From: Actinomycetota bacterium | GTDB lineage: Bacteria; Actinomycetota; Actinomycetes; Actinomycetales; Microbacteriaceae | DNA: 5,276 nt | Assembly: GCA_009702405.1 (NCBI GenBank) | Contig: WLIC01000056.1 | Coordinates: forward strand, 1-5,276 | Direction of reading: 5' to 3' | Shown here: positions 1 to 3,981 of the stretch, in pieces | Position numbering within the stretch: position 1 is the stretch's first letter | Layout of the letters: every line of letters begins with the position of its first letter | Made by a program: the position numbers and the translations under genes | The notes under the pieces: generated by a model | Told to the model about the DNA's origin: nothing | Database searches by the model: none | The model's input: only the letters and a program-made list of their open reading frames with translations

Positions 1-524
1 AAATCGATGGCAGTTAGACCTTTATAACCTAGATAGTTATTTCTGTTGGTCATACGTTCAATTTCTGAAGCAGACATCATGCCGTATGAACCACGTTCAA
101 AGTTCAAAGCAGTTTCACGAAGAAGGCTGATGCTCTGGGCATCACCGCCTTCAGCAATTCCACTCTGGGTGAAACCTGACACAGCAGTAACCGCTGGTCC
201 ATAAGCGTAGGCAGGCAAAGCAACAGTTGCGGTAACACCGGCAATGACGGCCATGACAACAGTTGTGCGGACAGACTCTTTCTTGCGGAATCTGATCTTA
301 GGAATAGCTGCAACAACACCGATAGCTGTTATTGGGTTACTTGGTGGATTAGCTGCAAAGTGTTTGCGATCAAGTTTGGCTGCCCTTTTTTCGGCGCGTT
401 TAGCATGGCGCGTTTGGCGCTTGCGTTCGCTCTCTCGAATCGAGCGACGACTGCGTAGCTCAAAGGACTCGAGAATATTGATCTCGACCTCTGCGCGGCG
501 TCTACCCGAAGGCTTTTCCTTCAA
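1..524 (-). CDS. Exported or membrane-anchored protein, N-terminal part; probable cell-wall hydrolase (NlpC/P60-like)
   Basis: Partial: 174 codons from a TTG start to the left edge, with no stop. TTG is chosen because AGGAGGA sits six bases before it and no ATG or GTG lies in frame just upstream. Residues 1-86 are highly basic (GRRRAEVE, RSRRSIRESERKRQ, KRAEKRAAK). A hydrophobic segment follows at about 87-105, ending in LPAYAYG, which would suit signal peptidase cleavage after A107. After it comes a Ser/Gly/Ala-rich exported stretch containing ERMTNRNNYLGYKG. The 86-residue charged stretch is very long for an ordinary signal peptide, so the product may instead stay anchored with its N-terminus in the cytoplasm. 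Related actinobacteria carry a C40 (NlpC/P60) peptidogylcan peptidase beside dtxR/serC, and the layout of this N-terminus fits that. The catalytic domain would lie outside the window, so the enzyme call is inference; another secreted protein remains possible. Confidence 0.6.
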   Translation of the reverse strand, partial: MKEKPSGRRRAEVEINILESFELRSRRSIRESERKRQTRHAKRAEKRAAKLDRKHFAANPPSNPITAIGVVAAIPKIRFRKKESVRTTVVMAVIAGVTATVALPAYAYGPAVTAVSGFTQSGIAEGGDAQSISLLRETALNFERGSYGMMSASEIERMTNRNNYLGYKGLTAID

Positions 525-530
525 AACTTG

Positions 531-537
531 TCCTCCT
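531..537 (-). promoter_or_regulatory. Strong ribosome binding site that fixes a TTG start
   Basis: On the minus strand this reads AGGAGGA, with a six-base spacer to TTG (524-522). It is the best Shine-Dalgarno in the window, and it decides the rare TTG start for the left-edge gene. Confidence 0.85.
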
Positions 538-545
538 AGAACATC

Positions 546-654
546 ATCGGATAAGTGTCCGACCCTGTTGCGAAACTTTACATCTGTTGCCCACACCGCA
601 GGCTAAAGGATCTAGTGCGGGCTCGCACCTCAATTTGGGTTGGCTTATTGAGGT
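546..654 (-). promoter_or_regulatory. Candidate structured 5' leader with three hairpins
   Basis: Read on the minus strand, three stem-loops follow one another before the ribosome binding site. ACCTCAAT/ATTGAGGT (654-627) is a perfect 8-bp stem with a 12-base loop. GCCCGCAC/GTGTGGGC (622-589) is 8 bp with one G-U pair. TCGGA/TCCGA (562-547) is 5 bp with a 6-base loop, extendable by a G-U pair, and ends about 10 bases before the Shine-Dalgarno. None has a U-tract, so they do not look like terminators. If transcribed, they would form a compact leader RNA. Actinobacterial NlpC/P60 genes are often under a c-di-AMP (ydaO-yuaA) riboswitch, but I cannot find that consensus here. The rest of the 525-735 gap contains no gene. 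An ATG-less stretch with TAAAAT at 663-668 (minus strand) could be a -10 but lacks a matching -35. Confidence 0.35.
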
Positions 655-696
655 TCTATGATTTTACCCCGAAAGGCTGGGAAAGGTTTTTCTTAT

Positions 697-715
697 CCAG
701 GCTTATAAGGCCTAA
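697..715. promoter_or_regulatory. 19-bp palindrome resembling a DtxR/IdeR box
   Basis: The minus strand reads TTAGGCCTTATAAGCCTGG. The DtxR/IdeR consensus is TTAGGTTAGSCTAACCTAA. The outer arms match at the right spacing (TTAGG, nine bases, CCT), eight of ten arm positions in all, and the centre CTTATAAG is itself a perfect palindrome but unlike the consensus. It lies 21 bp past the dtxR stop and about 170 bp before the left-edge gene. As RNA it folds into a short hairpin but has no U-tract, so a terminator role is unlikely. Operator function is speculative. Confidence 0.25.
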
Positions 716-735
716 ATAGGGCTAATTCTCAGTGT

Positions 736-1416
736 TTAGGCGGGAATTACAAAGATATGAGCAACATCAAAGGCGGTGAGGCTTACCGAGTGTTGCCCGT
801 CTGCTGAGCTGACTAAGACCCTATCGCCAGCAGATTTGGCTGTGACAACCGCCCCAGGAATTACCTGAGCTGCTTGCAGATGAGCCAAAGCATCTGAATA
901 CACCTGAAGTGGTTCAGCTATTCGCTTCACAATGACCTTTTGATCTAAAAGCTCGATAAGCGGAGTTACTTCTTCATGCAGGGCAGTCGATTCTCCCCTG
1001 CCTAAATGCTCTAAACCTGGAATTGGATTACCGAAAGGAGATTTCTCAACATCAGCGACAAGTTCCAGAATCTTACGTTCAACCTGTTCGCTCATCACGT
1101 GCTCCCAGCGACAAGCTTCCTCATGAACCAGATGCCAATCCAGTCCAATGATGTTAGCTAGCAGCAGTTCAGCCAGTCTGTGCTTACGCATAACCTCGAT
1201 GGCTAGTTTTCTGCCCTCATCGGTAAGCTCCAAATGGCGATCGCCACTGACAATGACAAGACCGTTCTTTTCCATTCTGGCTACCGTCTCAGAAACAGTT
1301 GGACCTGAATGGTCTAAGCGCTCAGAGATTCGAGCCCGCATAGGAACGTGACCTTCTTCTTCGAGTTCCAAAATGGTTCGAAGATACATCTCGGTGGTAT
1401 CAATAAGGTCGGTCAC
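736..1416 (-). CDS. DtxR/IdeR-family iron-dependent transcriptional repressor
   Basis: 226 residues, complete, GTG start, TAA stop; full length for the DtxR group that keeps the C-terminal SH3-like domain. Residues 1-about 65 are the winged helix-turn-helix (recognition segment around HSGPTVSETVARM, 36-48). About 66-140 is the dimerisation and metal domain (VMRKHRLAE, VHEEACRWEHVMS, SPFGNPIPGL). About 148-226 is the SH3-like domain. Ligands known from diphtheria DtxR are all present: M10, C102, E105, H106 (primary site) and H79, E83, H98 (ancillary site), plus E168 and Q171 in place of E170 and Q173. The Met/Cys pair marks the iron type rather than the manganese MntR type. With Fe2+ bound, such proteins repress iron-uptake genes. 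It diverges from serC across 48 bp. No Shine-Dalgarno precedes GTG; a TANNNT hexamer six bases upstream suggests a leaderless mRNA. No siderophore or transport gene is visible here, so its targets are elsewhere. Confidence 0.93.
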   Translation of the reverse strand: MTDLIDTTEMYLRTILELEEEGHVPMRARISERLDHSGPTVSETVARMEKNGLVIVSGDRHLELTDEGRKLAIEVMRKHRLAELLLANIIGLDWHLVHEEACRWEHVMSEQVERKILELVADVEKSPFGNPIPGLEHLGRGESTALHEEVTPLIELLDQKVIVKRIAEPLQVYSDALAHLQAAQVIPGAVVTAKSAGDRVLVSSADGQHSVSLTAFDVAHIFVIPA

Positions 1417-1422
1417 ACTCTA

Positions 1423-1428
1423 AGCCTA
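1423..1428 (-). promoter_or_regulatory. Putative -10 element for leaderless dtxR
   Basis: The minus strand reads TAGGCT, six bases before the GTG, which would put the transcription start on the start codon. No convincing -35 is visible and no Shine-Dalgarno is present. The spacing is identical to that at serC and at the 3703 gene, which is the main support. Confidence 0.4.
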
Positions 1429-1452
1429 AATCTTCTCCCCCATTTGCTCGGC

Positions 1453-1458
1453 TAAACT
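1453..1458 (+). promoter_or_regulatory. Putative -10 element for leaderless serC
   Basis: TAAACT, then six bases (TTCACA), then ATG. Transcription would begin at or next to the A of the start codon. There is no purine-rich Shine-Dalgarno in the preceding 20 bases, and no good TTGACA-like -35 at 16-18 bp. Confidence 0.5.
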
Positions 1459-1464
1459 TTCACA

Positions 1465-2583
1465 ATGGTAGAGATCAAAATTCCCCAAGACTTACTTCCC
1501 GAAGATGGCCGCTTTGGTTGCGGACCTTCCAAGGTAAGACCAGCTCAGATAGCAGCCTTCGCAGTTGCTGGAGCAGAGCTGATGGGAACCTCGCACCGTC
1601 AAGCTCCCGTGAAGAGCCTAGTCAAGCGTGTTCAAGAGGGACTAATGGATCTGTTCCATAACCCACACGGCTATGAGATTGTTTTAGGTAACGGTGGCTC
1701 AACTGCTTTTTGGGATGTTGCATCTTTCAGCCTGGCTGAAGGTAAATCACAGTTACTGGTCCATGGTGAATTTGGTGCCAAGTTTGCAACAGCGCTCTCT
1801 GCCCCATGGTTGGAAAAACCAACTGTTATTCAAGGTGAAGTTGGCTCACGGTTAGAACTTAAAGCTGAAGCGGGTATCTCAAGTTACGCCTATCCACAAA
1901 ATGAAACCTCTACCGGTGTTGTTGCGCCGGTCAAAAGAGTTCATGGCGCAGATAAGGATGCACTGTTTCTAACCGATGCAACTAGCGCTGCTGGCGGTAT
2001 TGATTTTGATGCTCATGAAACAGATGTCTATTACTTTGCCCCCCAAAAGAACTTTGCATCCGACGGTGGTCTGTGGTTTGCACTGATGTCACCGGCAGCT
2101 ATTGAAAGAGCAGAACGTATCGCAGCTAGCGAGCGATACATCCCTGAGTTCTTATCGCTAAAGACTGCTATCGATAACTCAAGGTTGAACCAGACTCTGA
2201 ACACTCCTGCTATTTCAACGCTGTTCTTTTTAGCTGAACAGATTGACTGGATGAACGCTAACGGTGGTTTGCAGTGGGCCGATCAGAGAACTAAGGCAGC
2301 TTCTGGGCACATTTATGACTGGGCAGATAACAGTAGTTATGCGACTCCTTTTGTGACTAACCCTGAGCACAGATCACAGGTTGTCACAACGATTGACTTC
2401 GATGAGAGCGTTGATGCGGCAGAGGTAGCCAAGATCCTTAGAGCTAACGGAATTGTTGACACTGAGCCTTATCGCAAGCTGGGTAGAAACCAGCTAAGAG
2501 TTGCAACCTTTACAGCAACAGAACTAAGCGACGTTCAAAAACTTACTCAGGCAATCGATTACGTGGTTGCTAACCTAGGTTAG
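1465..2583 (+). CDS. serC: Phosphoserine aminotransferase (phosphoserine transaminase)
   Basis: 372 residues, complete and typical for the actinobacterial SerC subgroup. It makes 3-phosphoserine from 3-phosphohydroxypyruvate and glutamate in cytosolic serine synthesis, and can serve pyridoxal phosphate synthesis. The class V aminotransferase fold is recognisable: substrate-side FGCGPSKVR (17-25) and GTSHRQAPVK (41-50), cofactor-binding GNGGSTAFWD (75-84) with W83 placed to stack on PLP, LTDATSAAGG (169-178) with D171 facing the pyridine nitrogen, and FAPQKNFASDGG (191-202) with K195 as the Schiff-base lysine. The C-terminal small domain carries ILRANGI and GRNQLRVATF (340-349), whose arginines fit phosphate or carboxylate binding. 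The ATG is preceded by a -10-like hexamer rather than a Shine-Dalgarno. DUF2530 follows nine bases after the stop, so the two are probably co-transcribed. The dtxR gene diverges upstream. Confidence 0.96.
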   Translation: MVEIKIPQDLLPEDGRFGCGPSKVRPAQIAAFAVAGAELMGTSHRQAPVKSLVKRVQEGLMDLFHNPHGYEIVLGNGGSTAFWDVASFSLAEGKSQLLVHGEFGAKFATALSAPWLEKPTVIQGEVGSRLELKAEAGISSYAYPQNETSTGVVAPVKRVHGADKDALFLTDATSAAGGIDFDAHETDVYYFAPQKNFASDGGLWFALMSPAAIERAERIAASERYIPEFLSLKTAIDNSRLNQTLNTPAISTLFFLAEQIDWMNANGGLQWADQRTKAASGHIYDWADNSSYATPFVTNPEHRSQVVTTIDFDESVDAAEVAKILRANGIVDTEPYRKLGRNQLRVATFTATELSDVQKLTQAIDYVVANLG

Positions 2584-2592
2584 GTTTTTCTT
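2570..2592 (+). terminator. 14-bp palindrome plus T-rich run across the serC stop; possible weak terminator or attenuator
   Basis: CTAACCTAGGTTAG (2570-2583) is a perfect palindrome that ends with the serC TAG stop, followed at once by GTTTTTCTT. The RNA could form a 5-bp stem with a 4-base loop before a U-rich stretch. The stem is AU-rich and short, so full termination is doubtful; partial read-through into DUF2530, whose ATG is at 2593, is more likely. The arms also resemble DtxR half-sites but in the wrong orientation. Confidence 0.3.
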
Positions 2593-2820
2593 ATGCGCTG
2601 GATTGCTAAAGACTCTGAAAGAAAACCAGACCCTGAGCCAATTAAAGGAACTGCTCGAATTGCAGTGATAGTTGGAATGATTGGTTTTGCTTTAGCTTTA
2701 GTTTTAATTTTGGTTTTCTATAACCAAATCACTAGCGACCATAAAATCTGGTATCCATACACTTGCGTGGTTGGACTAGTTCTTGGCGTCTTCGCCTTCT
2801 TCAAGGTCGGCAACCGCTAG
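2593..2820 (+). CDS. DUF2530-family small two-span membrane protein
   Basis: 75 residues, complete. A basic, proline-containing cytoplasmic-looking N-terminus (MRWIAKDSERKPDPEPIKGT) is followed by a hydrophobic span at about 22-43, a short polar loop (NQITSDHKIW) and a second span at about 54-71 with YTCVVGLVLG, ending in KVGNR. The GTA segment before span 1 and the WxPYTCxxGLxLG pattern in span 2 are what I recognise as DUF2530, a family found in Actinobacteria with no known function. It starts nine bases after serC, with only AGG eight bases before the ATG as Shine-Dalgarno. Its last 45 bases overlap the 3' end of the convergent DUF3027 gene. Function unknown; the serC association may simply reflect conserved order. 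Confidence 0.75.
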   Translation: MRWIAKDSERKPDPEPIKGTARIAVIVGMIGFALALVLILVFYNQITSDHKIWYPYTCVVGLVLGVFAFFKVGNR

Positions 2821-3246
2821 CTCTTCTTCAGAGTCTGTTTCAACTGCTGCCTCGGCAGCATCTAAAGCAGCCTGTTTCTCAAGTTCAATTTGTAATGCTT
2901 GGTAATCAGCTAGACGTTCAGCCCAAGGAACCCAATTAGGTGCGATAAGTGCATCGTCTCCTGGCACCATTACAACTTCACACAAACTAGGTTCAGATGC
3001 AGGATCGTGTTGATAAACGGTTACTGCCCAGCGCCAATCTCCGTAACCCAATTTCTTGGATTCCCAGAAGTATGTGGTGATGCCTTCGCCTTCTTCGATG
3101 TGGTTTTTGTATTGACCTAGCTCATCTGGAAGAGCTGCGGCTTTAGCTGCAACCTCAGCAAAAGCTTTCACATCAAATTTCGCCTTGACAACCTTTTCAG
3201 GTTTGATCAACTTGACGAATTTAGGAAGTTTCTTGATTCTTGCCAT
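2776..3246 (-). CDS. DUF3027-family protein with basic N-terminus and acidic tail
   Basis: 156 residues, complete. The first 30 residues are lysine-rich (MARIKKLPKFVKLIKPEKVV). The middle, about 56-110, is the recognisable DUF3027 core: TTYFWESKKLGYGDWRWAV, then SLCEVVMVPGDDALIAPNWVPWAERL. The tail, about 118-156, is alanine- and glutamate-rich and strongly acidic, probably a helix running into disorder. From memory, other DUF3027 proteins are often longer, so this one may be a trimmed form. No catalytic motif is evident and no function is known. The ATG shares its A with the TAA stop of the upstream cold-shock gene (TAATG), and no Shine-Dalgarno is visible, so translation is probably coupled. 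Its 3' end overlaps DUF2530 on the other strand by 45 bp. Confidence 0.82.
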   Translation of the reverse strand: MARIKKLPKFVKLIKPEKVVKAKFDVKAFAEVAAKAAALPDELGQYKNHIEEGEGITTYFWESKKLGYGDWRWAVTVYQHDPASEPSLCEVVMVPGDDALIAPNWVPWAERLADYQALQIELEKQAALDAAEAAVETDSEEELAVADLEEGEDAKN

Positions 3247-3641
3247 TAGTTATGTAACTGGTCAGCAAGAGTTCTAAGTAAACGAGCAACCTTCTCAGCG
3301 CTTGCGCCTTCAGGAAGACGACCGTGCTCGATACCAGGGCGAATGTTATCCAGTGCTGAGATAAGCCCCTCAACCAAGATGACGAGATCTTCATTCTTCA
3401 TACGGGTTGAAGCTCGTTGCTTCTTCTCAAGGCTCTCAGGGACCTCAAGGATACGCATAGTCATGACCTGAGCTCCACGCTTAGAGTCAACGATGCTGTA
3501 TTCGATACGAGTTCCAGGCTTGACGTCAGTTACCCCATCAGGCAGATTGCTCACATGCAGGAACGCTTCGGTTCCTTCATCTGATTGCACAAAACCAAAG
3601 CCCTTGACGTTATCGAAGAACTTTACATGTCCGGTTGGCAT
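3246..3641 (-). CDS. Cold-shock domain protein with C-terminal helical extension
   Basis: 131 residues. The cold-shock domain occupies about 1-66: GHVKFFDNVKGFGFVQ contains RNP1 (KGFGFV, 13-18) and AFLHVSNL (26-33) holds RNP2; VKFFD replaces the usual VKWFN, so one aromatic of the RNA-binding face is Phe rather than Trp. After a charged linker (about 67-82), residues 83-131 form a helical region (EDLVILVEGLISALDNI, EKVARLLRTLADQL) absent from classic 67-residue Csps but, as I recall, usual in this actinobacterial group. Single-stranded RNA or DNA binding is expected; the tail's role is unknown. The start at 3641 is preferred over in-frame ATGs at 3656 and 3671 because AGAGG sits five bases upstream and the fold begins with MPTGHVKFF. 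It leads an operon with DUF3027 (TAATG overlap) and diverges from the 3703 gene. Confidence 0.92.
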   Translation of the reverse strand: MPTGHVKFFDNVKGFGFVQSDEGTEAFLHVSNLPDGVTDVKPGTRIEYSIVDSKRGAQVMTMRILEVPESLEKKQRASTRMKNEDLVILVEGLISALDNIRPGIEHGRLPEGASAEKVARLLRTLADQLHN

Positions 3642-3646
3642 AACTA

Positions 3647-3651
3647 CCTCT
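3647..3651 (-). promoter_or_regulatory. Ribosome binding site deciding the cold-shock gene start
   Basis: The minus strand reads AGAGG, part of GAAAGAGGTAG, with a five-base spacer to ATG at 3641. The two in-frame upstream ATGs (3656, 3671) have no comparable site. Confidence 0.65.
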
Positions 3652-3674
3652 TTCATTGCCGCAGGGTTCATTTT

Positions 3675-3680
3675 ACTTTA
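3675..3680 (-). promoter_or_regulatory. Possible -10 element for the cold-shock gene
   Basis: The minus strand reads TAAAGT. A start about seven bases downstream would give a leader near 27 bases that includes the AGAGG site. No clear -35 is visible. It lies in the 61-bp divergent gap and overlaps the region expected to hold the promoter of the 3703 gene. Confidence 0.3.
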
Positions 3681-3690
3681 GCTTTGCAAG

Positions 3691-3696
3691 TATCCT
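3691..3696 (+). promoter_or_regulatory. Putative -10 element for a leaderless small membrane protein gene
   Basis: TATCCT, six bases (AAAAGG), then ATG at 3703. The AGG abuts the start codon and is too close to act as a Shine-Dalgarno. The geometry is the same as at serC and dtxR. Confidence 0.45.
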
Positions 3697-3702
3697 AAAA
3701 GG

Positions 3703-3981
3703 ATGACCAAGAAAGCGAATTCAGCTAAAGCTGAAAACCTTCCAGAAACCGCAACAACCCTGCCTTTACTTGAGAAAATCCTCGCTTTTGTCTTTATTAC
3801 AAGCGTTGCACTATCTGTATTGGCAATCCTGGTTATCTTGCTAGCAGCTTTCAGCAATGGGGCTTGGATCCCAGTGGGGCTTGGTTTAGTGCCTATGTTG
3901 GCTCTTCCTTTTGGTTTCGCAGCCCTTGTTGGACTGCTTATTGTCTCTAGTTTCAGGAAAAGAAAGTCTTCACGTAACTAA
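3703..3981 (+). CDS. Hypothetical two-span membrane protein
   Basis: 92 residues, complete. A polar N-terminus (about 1-20, MTKKANSAKAENLPETATT) precedes a long hydrophobic span at about 25-50 (VFITSVALSVLAILVILLA), a short loop (SNGAWIP) and a second span at about 56-83 rich in Gly, Leu and Pro. The tail RKRKSSRN is basic, which by the positive-inside rule puts both ends in the cytoplasm. I do not recognise a named family; similar small proteins sit between the cold-shock and helicase-associated genes in related genomes and are sometimes mislabelled as ABC-transporter ATPases, but there is no Walker motif here. It shares one base with the next gene (TAATG), so the two are probably one operon. 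Start supported by a TATCCT hexamer six bases upstream. Confidence 0.75.
   Translation: MTKKANSAKAENLPETATTLPLLEKILAFVFITSVALSVLAILVILLAAFSNGAWIPVGLGLVPMLALPFGFAALVGLLIVSSFRKRKSSRN

Noticed and set aside
104..319. Open frame on the minus strand with leucine-rich translation
   Set aside because: It overlaps the left-edge gene in another frame of the same strand; that gene has a strong ribosome site and a signal-like segment, while this frame has no start signal and a low-complexity product.
244..606. 120-codon open frame on the plus strand
   Set aside because: It is antisense to the left-edge gene and its leader, its Arg/Ser/Leu-rich product has no family features, and no ribosome site precedes it.
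525..735. c-di-AMP (ydaO-yuaA) riboswitch before the left-edge gene
   Set aside because: The family context made it worth looking for, but the diagnostic GGGGGAACC, GGGGTGAAT and CCGTCAGCTAACC-type segments are not present in order; only a loose GGGGTAAAAT occurs.
1148..1351. Plus-strand open frame inside dtxR
   Set aside because: Antisense shadow of a well-supported DtxR gene.
1411..1430. Self-regulatory DtxR box over the dtxR start
   Set aside because: The minus strand has TTAGGCTTAG, a partial left half-site, but the right half (CTAACCTAA) is absent.
2776..2830. Bidirectional terminator between the convergent genes
   Set aside because: No GC-rich stem followed by a T-run is present on either strand; the coding regions themselves overlap.
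3642..3671. Extended cold-shock protein starting at the ATG at 3671 or 3656
   Set aside because: The extra residues (MNPAAMKEVV) precede the fold, have no ribosome site, and would include the AGAGG that serves the 3641 start.
3493..3681. Plus-strand open frame opposite the cold-shock gene
   Set aside because: Shadow of the cold-shock domain; no start signal and no recognisable protein features.
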